Positions 19,549 through 30,392 of a stretch of DNA of 64,000 bases are shown piece by piece. The position numbers and the translations under genes are program-made. The notes under the pieces are model-generated. The model was not told the origin of the DNA and ran no database searches. It was given only the letters and a program-made list of their open reading frames with translations. This DNA comes from Nemophila menziesii. Its lineage: Eukaryota; Streptophyta; Magnoliopsida; Boraginales; Hydrophyllaceae. Each line of letters opens with the position of its first letter. The stretch's first letter is position 1. Location: assembly GCA_029959085.1 (NCBI GenBank), contig JARWIR010000002.1:60504154-60568153 (forward strand). Reading direction: 5' to 3'.

Positions 19549-20981
19549 AGAAGCTCCCGAGGTGTCACTTCCTTAAAATTGGCCCAAGAAACAAAAGAGA
19601 AAGTAGGCTGGCCCATACCAGTTGACTTTTGTATACTCGATAATACTTGGAATTTTTTTGGAGAGTACGGGAAAGCTGTGGCCCAGGTGATGGGGGCAGC
19701 AATTCATGAATCGGTGCCTCCGTGCCTCATAGCCTGGGAAGATTTCCCCGAGCATTATAAAGGAACTATTCAAGTTCGACTTCAGGAGTTTTTCGACCTC
19801 GAGGAGTGGATGCGGCGAAGGGACTCGGATGAAATCATGAATAGATTGAACACGATGCAATCTATGAGCTATAGGCATTGGAAGGGGGATCTAAAGCACG
19901 ACTACTACAACACGAATACAACGCCCCCAGATGTTCTTATGGAGTTTTGAGGAAAAGCCAAATCGATGTGGGATGACAAGAATGTTCAGGTACAAAATTT
20001 TAATTTTTTCTTACCTATTACTTTACAAGTATTTATTTATTAATTTTCTGAAATAAAATTGTAATAGAGTCAGGCAAAAATAAATAAAACCAATCCGGAA
20101 AAGTAGACAGGACCCAGCAAGACGGGTTCGAGGAACTTATCCCAGACTCGGGAGATCATTAAAGGTATAATTTCTTATAATAAAAATATAATTTATTATT
20201 TAATTAATTTAGTTTTTAATAAATTATTATTTGTTATTGTATACTGTATAGGGTACGCCGAAGACACAAACTAAGGAGCCGTTGACTTTTTTTGACGATC
20301 AAACCAAGGAGGAGATGGAAATTCCACCTTTAGGTGGCTACTTCGATCACATTTCTTATGATGCGGCTACAGATACCTGGCAGAACGAACATTTATAAAA
20401 ATCTAGCGTACGTTTCTTTTAATTGCTTGAAATTAATTAATTATTTTAAACTTTACTTTATATTTATTTTAATTTATTTTTAAATTGAAATCTAATTACA
20501 GGGATTTTATCGGGAGAAGTTAAAAAAGAGGGTTATCGAGGCCGGATCCGAGGCTGCTCATATTCCACTGCAGGAAAAAATTGATGCCATGCTGGATACT
20601 ATAATGGAGGTCATTGCCCCACCGAAGTCAAAATATTGGTTGCCAGCCATTGGTCTCGTCTAGAAGAAAGCCCAGACTTCTACAAAGCAGGACCCTTCAG
20701 TTAGGCAGAGCGAGCAGCTACTCCAGGCGATGCTGGCGGGTATGAACGAGTTTCGCGCGGCTCAAGGCCTTGACCCTATACCGAATACGGCCACCGCATC
20801 GACCCCCTCCACAGCTTCTACGAGTCAGCCGAGTCAGCCGCCGAGCATGGTGGACACGCTCCTCGAAGCGATGAATAGTATGGGAGTCGCCCAAGGTCTT
20901 CCCCCGATCACCTCCCCCGAGGCCCCCACAGATGAAGAGAGAGCAGATGAATACGAAGAAGAAAGATTGAGTGATCCGTGA
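19549..20981 (+). pseudogene. CACTA-associated transposase_24-like protein, exons with stops
   Basis: The frame is open from the LTR junction: RSSRGVTSLKLAQETKEKVG, then PIPVDF, HESVPPCLIAWEDFPEHYKG, MSYRHWKGDLKHDYY, a pattern typical of the plant Ptta/En/Spm transposase family. TGA at 19948-19950 breaks it. Likely introns are the AT-rich stretches about 19990-20068, 20165-20251 and 20407-20500, with GT...AG ends. Later exons encode SKTGSRNLSQTREIIK, a middle part with PLGGYFDHISYDAATDTW, and a C-terminus with MLAGMNEFRAAQG and an acidic end stopping after 20981. A further TAG lies near 20661. The role in transposition is not well defined for this family, and this copy is dead. Confidence 0.72.
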
Positions 20982-21244
20982 GTATTTGTTTTGTGTTGGT
21001 GTTGATTTGACTTTTTTTTGTTGATGTTGACTTTTGTTATCGGATGTAAGACTTTATTTTGACTTTTATTTTATTATTTTGACTCAATTTTAATTTTATT
21101 ATGGTATTTTCTATAAATTTGTAGATTTTATTTATGAATTTTATTTGCATTATATTTGAAATAAAAAACAAAATACAAATTAAATTAAAACACAAAAAAT
21201 CTAAAATATAATTAAAAATAAAATTAAAATAATTAATTAATTAA

Positions 21245-21595
21245 TTAATGACGAGGTATGTCGTCACTAATATTATACATGAAAAAAAGAAAAAAAATCA
21301 ATAATCCGGGATTAAAAAAAGATTTATTATATACTTAGTGACGAAAGTTCCGTCGGTAAGTTTAGTCGCTAAGTTAATATACAAAAAAAAGTAAATCAAT
21401 AATTCGGTATAAAAAAAAGAGATAAATTAAAATATTACCGACGACGACATTCGTCGCTAAGCTTCTCTGAAATTCGAGGCGAGATTACTCTCTTTCGTCG
21501 GTAAGTATATAATAAGCTTCTCTGAAATTCGGGACGAAATCGCAGGAAATACGGACGACACGCGTCGCCCCTAAACATGCAGATTGTTGTAATGC
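21245..21595. repeat. CACTA subterminal repeats
   Basis: Many short direct and inverted motifs (GTCGTCACTA, AGTGACGAAAG, TTCGTCGCTAAG, TTCGTCGGTAAG). A 53-bp direct repeat starts around TAAGCTTCTCTGAAATTCG at about 21459 and 21512. Such repeats bind transposase in CACTA elements, so the function is inferred from family. Confidence 0.65.
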
Positions 21596-22203
21596 TTGAA
21601 ATGATTGATGATTGAGTATTAAAGTATAAACTAGATCGCACCATTATCATTAACAATCTAAATCACTCATCTAGAGTACCAATCAAAAGACTGATTTTCT
21701 CTTAAACCTTAACATTTTTTCTCTGGAAGAACAAAAAAAAAATGACACGATACGAGGCAAAACAGACCAATTTATATTAAGGTGATCAACCCAAGAATGG
21801 GAAAACTCGAGGATGGTCGATCTACCTCATAGTAGACACTAGCTAAATTCGAAAAAGGACTAAGAAGTATAAAACAACAGAGGGATAAAACAGTCAAACT
21901 CTTAATAATAGTCTACTCACATTTTCTACAAACACCATAACCGTTTTAACAAAATTTATCTAAACTAGTACGTAAATTTTACCTCAACAATTAGCGTGTA
22001 CTTAACTGAAATTACATGGTTATCAATTAGCGTTTGACATGGTTATCGATTTGATTTCTTTTTTTTAACGGTCTTATCATTGACAAAACCATAACTCTCA
22101 ATTATTTGTGGGGTCCTATGTAAAAAATCCATAAATGTATATATTAACAATTAAATTTCACAATCAAAATTAAATCTAAGTAGTATTTGGGTGCTATAAT
22201 TAA
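21596..22203. other. No recognisable feature
   Basis: AT-rich sequence between the CACTA end and LINE1. I find no long frame, no LTR and no clear repeat. Confidence 0.5.
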
Positions 22204-24045
22204 ATGAACATACTATGCCACAAGCGATCCAAGATCGAAGCTCTGGAATGGATAGCAAAAAAGATTTTTAAGAAAACAGAAGGGTGGAAAGCGAAGTTAT
22301 TATCGGAAGGAGGAAAAGAAGTCTTAATAAAAGCTGTTTTACAGGCAATTCCAGTCTATACCATGTCTATTTTTTCTTACCCAATCACTTTTTGTAAAAG
22401 GCTCATTGCAGCTATTGCTAATTTCTGGTGGAGTTCGGGTGAAAAGAATAGAATTCACTGGCTCGCATGGGAAAAACTAACAGTAGGAAAGTTACTAGGT
22501 GGATTAGGATTCAAAGATCTCAAAAGAATGAATACAGCTCTGCTTGGAGCACAGGCCTGGAGAATATTACAAAATCCACAAACATTGGCGGCTCGGCTAC
22601 TGAAAGGTATCTATTATCCTAATTCTGAGTTCATGAACGTAAAATTAAGACAGAACAGAACTTGGAGTTGGGCTAGCATTCTAGAAGGCAGAGATCTTCT
22701 CAAAAAGTATGGACAGTTTCAAATCGGAAACGGGCAAAAAATCAATATATGGGAAGATAAATGGCTAGACATTACCTGGAAAATTGAAAAACCGGTTGGG
22801 TGCAGCCTACAAAAGATTCAAGAGCTATGGAAACCAGGTACCAATGAATGGAATTCGGAGCTGCTTGACGAAATCTTCCCACAACCTGTAATCCCGGAAA
22901 TAATAAGAATGAGGAACATTAATACAGAGTGCGAAGATCGGTTTATATGGCCGGTATCGAATGATGGTAAATATACAACAAAAACAGGATACAAGAAACT
23001 TACGGATATTGAAACTTTTGAACAGCCGCAGACAACATCATCAGTTAATGGTGTACGACCATCCTTGTGGAAAACAATTTGGGATGCTAATATACCGAAA
23101 AAAATCCGAATTTTTAACTGGAAAGCAAGTACGAATGCGATACCGACGGCCCTGAATCTGTTTTACAGGAAATGTTCGGACACACCCATGTGTCCCTGGT
23201 GCCAGTCAGAAGACGAAACAGTAGAACACATTCTCCTTCAGTGTAATATAAATAAAGCAATATGGGCAGCCTCGACTTTCCAAATATTAATCCCAGATAC
23301 AAAGATTAATAACATTGGCGACTGGTTTTTACAAATCATAGACACCTTCTCAAGAGGTGGTTGGGACAGAAAGATTGTCATTAATTATGTCCAGATTCTC
23401 ATTTGGAATATTTGGAAAGCGAAGATGAAAGTCATTCATGAGGGAGGTCCTATCAGTATAGATCAGATTATTCAGAGTACAAAAAAATTAATGATCGAGT
23501 TACACGGAGAGAATTGGTCAACAACAGCGGTTAATCGGGGAAATGAGAATATACAAGCTAATGCCAGACAGAGTAATAACAACAGAGGGGAAGACATCAG
23601 CATCTTATGCGATGCCTCTTTCTCCAATAAACACGAACCGACCGGCATTGGAATTTTCATCAAAAACCGTCACACAGGGCAAACAACCTCTAAATTTTCA
23701 ACAACATTTTGCAACTCAAGTCTCGAAGGAGAAGCTTGGGCGGTTTACGATGCAGTGGAGCAGTGCAACAATTTCCAAGGAGAAACAAAAGGTATTTATT
23801 CTGATAACCTTGATATCATTCAAGGTATTAAGCAGGTGTCAGCGGTGAGATGGAACATACTCCCGATCATCCGGATGATTCGGGCAAGAGCTAATCAGGC
23901 AGGACTGATCTCCTTCAACCATATCTCAAGGAAGGCCAACAGTCAAGCAGACCATCTTGCAAAAGTCGCTAGGCACGGAGCTACTACAACGGAAGATACT
24001 ATCCGGACGCTTTCAGGACGGTTTAACAAGCTAGGAATAGGATAG
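22204..24045 (+). CDS. LINE1 ORF2 C-terminal part: RT thumb, zinc-finger domain, RNase H
   Basis: 613 codons. Residues about 1-180: RT end (GWKAKLLSEGGKEVLIKAVLQ, FWWSSGEKNRIHWLAW, GLGFKDLKRMNTALLGAQAW, KGIYYPNSEF). Residues about 290-400: zf-RVT type domain with a Cys/His cluster (CPWCQSEDETVEHILLQC). Residues about 460-600: plant LINE RNase H with the catalytic acids in LCDASF, SSLEGEAWAVYD and IYSDNLDIIQG, and a final SRKANSQADHLAKVA. The endonuclease and RT catalytic core are absent, so it cannot retrotranspose. The ATG at 22204 is only where the truncation begins. Confidence 0.88.
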   Translation: MNILCHKRSKIEALEWIAKKIFKKTEGWKAKLLSEGGKEVLIKAVLQAIPVYTMSIFSYPITFCKRLIAAIANFWWSSGEKNRIHWLAWEKLTVGKLLGGLGFKDLKRMNTALLGAQAWRILQNPQTLAARLLKGIYYPNSEFMNVKLRQNRTWSWASILEGRDLLKKYGQFQIGNGQKINIWEDKWLDITWKIEKPVGCSLQKIQELWKPGTNEWNSELLDEIFPQPVIPEIIRMRNINTECEDRFIWPVSNDGKYTTKTGYKKLTDIETFEQPQTTSSVNGVRPSLWKTIWDANIPKKIRIFNWKASTNAIPTALNLFYRKCSDTPMCPWCQSEDETVEHILLQCNINKAIWAASTFQILIPDTKINNIGDWFLQIIDTFSRGGWDRKIVINYVQILIWNIWKAKMKVIHEGGPISIDQIIQSTKKLMIELHGENWSTTAVNRGNENIQANARQSNNNRGEDISILCDASFSNKHEPTGIGIFIKNRHTGQTTSKFSTTFCNSSLEGEAWAVYDAVEQCNNFQGETKGIYSDNLDIIQGIKQVSAVRWNILPIIRMIRARANQAGLISFNHISRKANSQADHLAKVARHGATTTEDTIRTLSGRFNKLGIG

Positions 24046-24100
24046 AGACCTAGCTCTCTGCTTTCTTTCATTTTGTCCAAAAAAAAAAAAAAAAAAAAAT
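22204..24100 (+). mobile_element. LINE1: 5'-truncated plant LINE with poly(A)
   Basis: The insertion begins abruptly within the reverse transcriptase C-terminus and ends in a poly(A) run at about 24079-24100, the usual result of incomplete target-primed reverse transcription. The coding part remains open over its full length. I could not find a convincing target duplication. Confidence 0.85.
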
Positions 24101-24611
24101 TGTATCATAAATTTTTATAATTTTAATTTGTTAAAAATAAAATAAAATTAAACTAGATAAAATTGATGACAAGTTAAACTACCATCAGTAGATGATAGAA
24201 CTTGGACCAGATCTGTTTGATTTGGACCAAATCTGAACCGAATTTCAAAATCAAACCGAAAGATAAGACCAAATACTAATCATTTAACACAACAAGATTC
24301 ATTTTATAGTTTTATAGAATTATAATTAAGTGTTTTAGTATGCAAAATAATTTTTCATTTTGAAATTTTATTGAAATTTGGTCCATATTCAGTTTTTGGA
24401 AGGAATTTAACAACAATCATAAACAAATAGTGATACCTTAAAAGATATACTTCTTAGGGGTTTACTTGACAAAATCAAACGTTTAGTTCTTATAATATAT
24501 GTGACACCACCATGTCATTTTTACAATCCCTTCACATACAAACTATAGCTTTTTGTCCTATATACTGAAGTTCGATTTTTCGGTTTGATTTCACTAAAAT
24601 AAATGAACCAT
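24101..24611. other. No gene; AT-rich sequence between two LINEs
   Basis: Nothing coding. An inverted pair TCAAACCGAAA (about 24252) and TTTCGGTTTGA (about 24578) is about 310 bases apart. It may be a degraded MITE but I see no target duplication. Confidence 0.4.
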
Positions 24612-24659
24612 CTTTTTTTTTTTTTTTTTTTTGTCGATTAAAAAAAGGAAAAGGAAAAG

Positions 24660-26039
24660 TTAACGAGTTACAAATCTACTCATCCATCTAAATAAGTCAA
24701 TCATATTAATAGGATGCCCTGACGAAACGTCGATTCCCTTCCTCGTGAGTTTTGCAGCTTTATCGGCAATGCAGACGAAATCCCTTTTGCAATGTATAAT
24801 TTTCCAAGATGGAAACCGTTTGGTCCAATTGAGCGCTTCATTGATCATTGGTCTAATTCTCCAATTAGAAGCCCCACCGTTATTTATTCCTTGAACGACT
24901 TCAAGGTTGTCGGAGTAGAACGCACAACTCCGGTAATTGAGCTCCGCTGAGGATCTCATGGCCTGAAGAATGGCCCAAGCTTCGCCTTCCGTGCTTGAAT
25001 TAACTCTCGCCCTCTTGATCACCTTATGTTTTATATTACCTTCTTTTGAAATACCAATAGCCACTATTCCAGCTGGTTCCCAACTGTTATTGAAGGAGGC
25101 ATCATTTAACCAATTGATATCCGTCTCTTGCATATTCATTGGATCATGTGGGACTTCCTTTTGACCAGTGTGATGCTTTGAGTGGTCCTTTCCTATCTCA
25201 TTCCTTTTACCAAAAAGATGCTTCACCATAATTTTCGTATTATTGTTGATTTCATAGATGTTCCACGGTTTTTTCTCATGGAAGCCCTTCATTCTCGCTT
25301 TCCAAATATTCCATATCGTAATTAATATAATGGCTGTGACTACTTTTTTATCCCAACCATTATTGGAATAATTCTGAATTATGCCTTTAATCCATTCACT
25401 CACACTTCCCTCCCATTTCTCATCAATGTTAATTTGCAGTTGAGAGTTTGCCCAAACACCTATACTGAAGGGGCATTTAATAAACATGTGTGCACAGGTT
25501 TCTTCTTCTCCTTCGCACCATTCGCAGATATCATCTCCCTTGCATTTCCTTTTTTTCAGGTTACTTTTGGTTGGGATAACATTATAATGAATTTTCCAAA
25601 TGAAGTTTCTAACCTTAAGCGGAATGTTAGAATCCCAGACAATCTTCCATAGTTCCTTATCGTTGTCTTCTCCTAATGCCGAGGACTCACCCTCCTTATC
25701 TATCTCTTTTTGAACCAACCTATGATAACCGGATTTGGTCATATAATCGCCACTTCTTGTTTCTGGCCATATAAGTTTGTCCTCCTTTTCCATTTGGAGG
25801 ATTGGGATCTTCCTTATGTCCATTATGTCCCTGTTTGTGCAAAAATCCTTGAGGATATCAAAGTTCCAATTGGAGAGGTTATCATTGAAACACTCCGCCA
25901 GTTTCTCTAATTTACAGTTTTCCGGTTTTTCAAGCTTATACCCTTTTTTTATCCACACATCGTTCCAGATGTTAACAGTAAGGCCATTTCCAACCTGCCA
26001 GATGCATTCGTCCCTCAAAAAACATAAGCCCTTATACAC
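24660..26039 (-). pseudogene. LINE2 ORF2 C-terminus: zf-RVT domain and RNase H
   Basis: 459 codons in the same frame as 26046-27182, from which it is separated by a single TGA. It has KVRNFIWKIHYNVIPTKSNL, the Cys/His cluster CEWCEGEEETCAHMFIKC, NIWNIWKARMKGFHE, and RNase H motifs LNDASFNN, SSTEGEAWAILQAM and FYSDNLEVVQGI with the expected acidic residues. It ends in CIADKAAKLTRKG, shortly before the poly(A). It is closely related to LINE1. Confidence 0.88.
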
Positions 26040-26045
26040 ACTTGC

Positions 26046-27182
26046 TCAGCTCCACGATCTTTTATTCTTTAATTTTGTGTCCCACATGTTACTATTTGGA
26101 TAATAAATCCCTTTCAGGACTTTTGCGACTAAAGAGTCCGGGTTGTGTAATATTCTCCATGCCTGCTTCCCTAGCATAGCAATATTCATTTTCCTAAATT
26201 CCCGAAAGCCAATACCTCCCATCTTCTTGGCCTTTGTTAACTTCCCCCATTTAACCCAGTGGATCCTCTTTTTATCGCCCGAGTTCCACCAAAAGTTGGA
26301 GACAATAGAACTGAGTTTTTTGCAAAAAGAGATCGGAAACTCAAATATAAACATTGCATAGTTTGGTATAGATTGCATTGCGGCTTTGATTAATACCTCT
26401 TTCCTTCCATCTGAAAGTAATTTTGCTGTCCAACTTTCCGCTTTTCCCAGGAATTTATCCATTATATACTTAAGGTTTTCTGTTTTTGATCTTTTCAACG
26501 ACATCGGGATACCCAAATATTTGCCCATGGAATTAGTCATTTCAAGTCCTAGTGTATTAGCGATATTCATCGCTTTATCCTCAGCAAGACCCTTGCTAAA
26601 CATGATAGTAGATTTATTGAAATTCACCTTTTGGCCAGAAGCCATGCAGTATTTAGCTATCACGCTTTTAAACGCCTCAATCTCCTTGTCATTAACTTCT
26701 AAGAAAAATAGAGAATCATCGGCAAATAAAAGGTGGGTAAGCCTCGGTGCTGCCCTTGCTAATGATATACCTTTGATGTTTCCTTCACGACATTCATAGT
26801 TCAAGAGACCCACTAGTCCCTCCGTTAGCATTGAGAATAAAAGAGGAGATAACGGGTCTCCTTGCCTCAGACCTTGAGATGGCTTAAATTTCTTAAGTCT
26901 ATCGCCGTTAAATTTTATTTGGTAACTTACCGATGAAATGCAGTTGAAGATCAGGTCCCTCCATTTCTTGCAAAAACCAAGATTCTCAAGAATCTTCATT
27001 AGGAATTCCCAATTGACTTGATCGTACGCTTTGGCCATATCTATTTTTGCTGCTCCGTAGTGTTTGTTTGAGCGCCTTTTAGTCTTTAGGAAGAACCCCA
27101 CCTCTTGGGCAATTAAAATGTTGTCTTGTATGCTTCTTCCTTTGATAAACGCCGATTGAGTTGGAGAAATCAGATCGTTCAT
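26046..27182 (-). pseudogene. LINE2 ORF2 middle: reverse transcriptase
   Basis: 378 codons: SPTQSAFIKGRSIQDNILIAQE, then AKIDMAKAYDQVNWEFL, QGLRQGDPLSPLLF, HLLFADDSLFF (catalytic F-A-D-D intact), KSTIMFSKG, GKYLGIPMSLKRSK, and WWNSGDKKRIHWVKW. It stops at TGA 26046-26048 where related LINEs have a Trp codon (NKRSWSWAS in LINE1 reads RTWSWAS). The N-terminal side is joined to 27179-28792 by a frameshift. Confidence 0.88.
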
Positions 27183-28792
27183 GAACGGTTCATTCTTAGA
27201 GTCATTATCTTTGCAATAATTTTATAACAAAAATTAATGCACGATATAGGTCTAAAGTATTTGATTGATTCTTGAAGTTCTCCTTTCGGAATAAGTGAGA
27301 TGATCGTATCATTAATGGGATCCAAAGGCGTATTATATTCGAAAAAATCATGAACCAGCTTAAAGATATCATCTTTTAGAATCTCCCGAAATTCTTGGTA
27401 AAAGTTACCCGGAAGACCATCGGGTCCGGACGCTTTAGATCCTGACATAGCGAAGACAGCGTGTTTAACTTCCTCTAGGTCGGGGGTGCGAATTAAGATG
27501 TCATTAGTATGTTCATCCACCTTACATGGTGTGTGTCTAGCCACGTCTTCAATGTTAAAAACTTCATTCTCATTAAAAAGGTCCATAAAATACTCTTGGA
27601 TGATGTTTCCAACTTCTTTAATGTCATCGCACCACTCACCATTATTATCTTGTAGACATGATATACGATTAAGATTCCTTCGGACAACCGTTTTCGCGAA
27701 AAAATATTTCGTATTTTTATCGCCTTTATTTATATATAAATCTCGTGCCTTGTCCGCCCAGAACGCTTCCTCTTGCTCCCATAATTGGTCCATTTCTTGC
27801 TTAATATCCGCTTCCAATATATAATTCTCATCCGTAGGATCCCCATCTTGGATTTCCTCCAAAATCTTTTGGAATTTTTCAATCATTTTTCTACTATTAC
27901 CAAATGTCGATTTACTCCATCTATCTAAAGCTCTACATGTCTTCTCCTTCTTCTTGTTAAAATCCATGACATTATCAATAACTCCGGATTCATTCCATAC
28001 CCCACTCACAATACCTTCACATTGCGAATTCTCTAGCCATCTAGATTGAAGCATAAAATTCCTCTTGGGCCTAGGTACCCATTCCTCTCTTTGAATAATA
28101 AGAGGTGAGTGGTCCGAACCAATAGCCGGAGGAACTTTAATGATAGTTCGGGGAAACAGATTATACCAGGATTCCGAAGCGAGTGCTCTATCTAGCTTTT
28201 CTTTTACATTTTCAATACCTTTTCTTTTGTTAGTCCATGTAAAAAAACATCCTTTCGATGGAATATCGATCAAAGAATTTCTATTGATAAATTCATTAAA
28301 TTTCATAACGCGATCAAAGTTTGAGGTTAATTTACCTCTTTTTTCGGAGTCCTTCGCGATGTCATTAAAATCTCCCGCAATAAGGATTGGTTCTTTAATC
28401 TTTTGTCTCCACTTGGAGATGTTTTCAAAGATCAAGTCTCTTTCTTTCTGGTCATTCGGAGAATGGATAGTTAATAAGTACAATGGTTTAGTATTAGGTT
28501 CTGAAATGAGACAAATAATATAGTACGAACACGAGAAACAAATACTTATATTAAGGTTACTTTTCCAAGCCAATATAATCCCCCCGGACCTAGCCGCTCT
28601 TCCCCCAGGGTTGACTATATATTTATTATCAAAAGACTTCAGATAACTAATCGAACGGATGTTACAAGCCTTCACCCTCGATTCCAGCAAACATACAAAA
28701 GATAATCTAAACTTATCAATAAGGGCGCATATCATTTTTTGCGTCGAGGTCGCCCTTGCCCCCCGACAGTTCCACGCCATCATATTATCCAT
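27179..28792 (-). pseudogene. LINE2 ORF2 N-terminus: AP-type endonuclease and RT start
   Basis: 537 codons starting MDNMMAWNCRGARATSTQKM. The endonuclease/exonuclease/phosphatase fold covers about 1-225 (WNCRGA, LLESRV, GGIILAWKSN, IAGDFNDIA, LDRALASESW, GSDHSPLII with the catalytic His). A linker of about 150 residues follows, then the RT start (KASGPDGLPGNFYQEF, ISLIPKGE, YFRPISCINFCYKIIAKIM). The frame ends after RMNRS; the sequence immediately after continues the RT in another frame, so one or two bases are lost or gained near 27180. Confidence 0.9.
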
Positions 28793-29387
28793 TGAATCCG
28801 GCCGCTTTCACACCGGGCTGGCCGCTACCCTTATAGTTTGAATAGAGCACGTTTTCCTCCACAGGGGGTCCCTGGGTACTCGCGTCCTCTCCCGAATCAG
28901 ATTCCAAACTATGTTGATTATTAACACCCTGATAAACTTCCAATAACAACCGGATCATGTAACCATGCATATAGAAAACACTCGAATATAACTCCAAAAT
29001 ATCACTGGTCATGACCGGAGAAAAGTGGGGAGTGCTCAAAGAAGATGACACTACCCACGCCGGTAAGGACCAAAAAAGAGAGTAGCAGAAAGCAAAGTTG
29101 AACACACTACCGACCACGGATGTAGAGATCCCTAGAACGACTGAGATGTAAGTCATATCATAACTCAGTATGAAGTTGTTTAACAAATCACATGTCATAG
29201 CCAGAGAAAAGTTGGTAAAACTCAATGAAGATGAAAAAACCCACGTCAGTGGACAAAATCTAGCAATAACATAATTAATTCCCCAATTGATGAAATGAGC
29301 CAATATACTATTAATTACTTCATTTATTGCAATATATTCCAGAATATAAGAAACCCAAAGAAATAAATGGATGATAAACCTCTGCAA
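28785..29387 (-). other. Open frame upstream of LINE2 ORF2, possible ORF1 tail, doubtful
   Basis: 200 codons overlapping the ORF2 start by a few bases. The C-terminal 40 residues (SLESDSGEDASTQGPPVEEN) look like a normal hydrophilic linker. The upstream part is strongly hydrophobic with two copies of a W-x-FSSSL/VSSSLS...F-SxxMT pattern, about 95 residues apart at protein level, reflecting an imperfect DNA duplication. I recognise no ORF1 domain or zinc knuckle. It may be 5' untranslated sequence. Confidence 0.35.
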
Positions 29388-29401
29388 GTGTAAACTACAC
29401 C

Positions 29402-29924
29402 TTACTCTTGAAGACTACCCCCTGCACCGCACCCCTGGTCCGCACGCCCAAAACACGTGCCACGGGGTGCTAGCTCGGGTATTATCCAGTGGACAAAAAT
29501 TTGAAGAGCTGTAAGGTCCGGTACACCGCAGGTTTCGTCCGGTGCACCGCAGGAGGCGGTTTGTGAAGGAATTCTTTTCCTAATCAAATTCTTACCTTAT
29601 GAGATTAACCCTAGCCTTCCATACACGAATTTTTCAGACCCAAACCCTATATATACATTTTAAAGCTTGTGCAAACCTTCACAATTAACACAACAACTCA
29701 TCAAATCCTCTCCTACATCTGCCATAAACACAATCTTTCATCAAATCCATCACACTACACCATCAAAACACCATCAAATTCAACAAGCTTTAAATAATTA
29801 TTCCAAGATCAATCCAATAACCTTTCTCTTTCATCAATTCCAAGCAACAACATCAAGCTAAACCAAATTATCCTTAAACTTTTAATCCATCCTTGGTATA
29901 ACTTGAGTTGTGGGTGAATCAAGC
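29402..29924 (+). other. Element D spacer remnant with GTCCGG(T)(A/G)CACCGCAGG motifs
   Basis: It contains GGTCCGGTACACCGCAGG and CGTCCGGTGCACCGCAGG about 25 bases apart (near 29515-29553), the element D version of the spacer palindromes, then AC-rich leader sequence with many CATCAAAT blocks, as in B and C. No gene. Confidence 0.65.
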
Positions 29925-30392
29925 ATGACTAACAGATCTGAAGCTATGGAATACAAGAGAAAGTGTTCAATCCTTGGGAAGAATAAGAAATTGCCTGGAG
30001 CCACCATTGAAAAACCCATCAATCTTGATGAGGTTTCTGAAAAATCAAAAGAACAGGAACCTGAACAACCACTACCAAAGAAGAGATTAACTGCTAGAAT
30101 GTCCACACCATCAAGGAGGCCTTTAGACAAAATAAAAATCCAAGACCAAGGTTCTTCTACCTCTTCCTCTGAAATTGTTTATGATCTTCCTCCTTGGGCT
30201 ATCAAGTTATAGAACGAAGTTGAAAGATTACGTTAACATAACAAAGACCTTTGGGTAGAAATCATGCAGTTGGAATCACGGGTAGAGAATTTAACCTTGT
30301 ATAAGAATGTTGATGATTACACCGATCCCTCAGCTTCAGAAGATGAGGATGATATGATGGATCTCTATGGCCAACCAGGTAGGTCATTCTAA
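29925..30392 (+). pseudogene. Element D shortened third ORF
   Basis: ATG at 29925 starts MTNRSEAMEYKRK, matching the MTNRT start of the B and C third ORFs and preceded by the same kind of leader. The frame has TAG at 30210 and TAA at 30234 and ends at TAA 30390, 155 codons in all. It has the basic/acidic N-terminal part and a short coiled-coil-like segment (WVEIMQLESRVENLTL) followed by an acidic tail, but lacks the whole 250-residue core domain of the 438- and 443-codon versions. Either the core was deleted in this family or the two types evolved separately. Confidence 0.65.

Larger units (their letters stand above)
19549..21595 (+). mobile_element. CACTA (En/Spm) transposon remnant, 3' part
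   Basis: It joins directly to the LTR of element A, which inserted into it. It contains exons of a plant Ptta/En/Spm transposase-family protein, then an AT-rich tail, then a subterminal region full of CGTCG(C/G)TAAG motifs (21245-21580), and ends near AGATTGTTGTAATG, which may be a mutated CACTA-type end (expected to finish TAGTG). The 5' half would lie left of element A, outside the window. Confidence 0.7.
24612..29400 (-). mobile_element. LINE2: long, nearly intact plant LINE
   Basis: A minus-strand element ending in poly(A), seen as a T run at 24612-24632. In order: a possible ORF1 tail (29387-28785), endonuclease and RT start (28792-27179), RT core (27182-26046), zinc-finger domain and RNase H (26039-24660). 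One frameshift and one in-frame stop break ORF2. The 5' limit near 29400 is set only by where element D begins. No typical ORF1 nucleic-acid-binding domain is visible, so the 5' end is probably truncated. Confidence 0.88.

Noticed and set aside
24248..24591. AAATCAAACCGAAA inverted pair as a MITE
   Set aside because: Only about 14 bases pair, no flanking duplication is visible, and the motif is short and AT-rich.
24590..29375. AAATAAATG as target duplication of LINE2
   Set aside because: Only nine bases match (about 24597 and 29364), the right copy is not exactly at the LINE edge and the region is AT-rich, so chance is likely.
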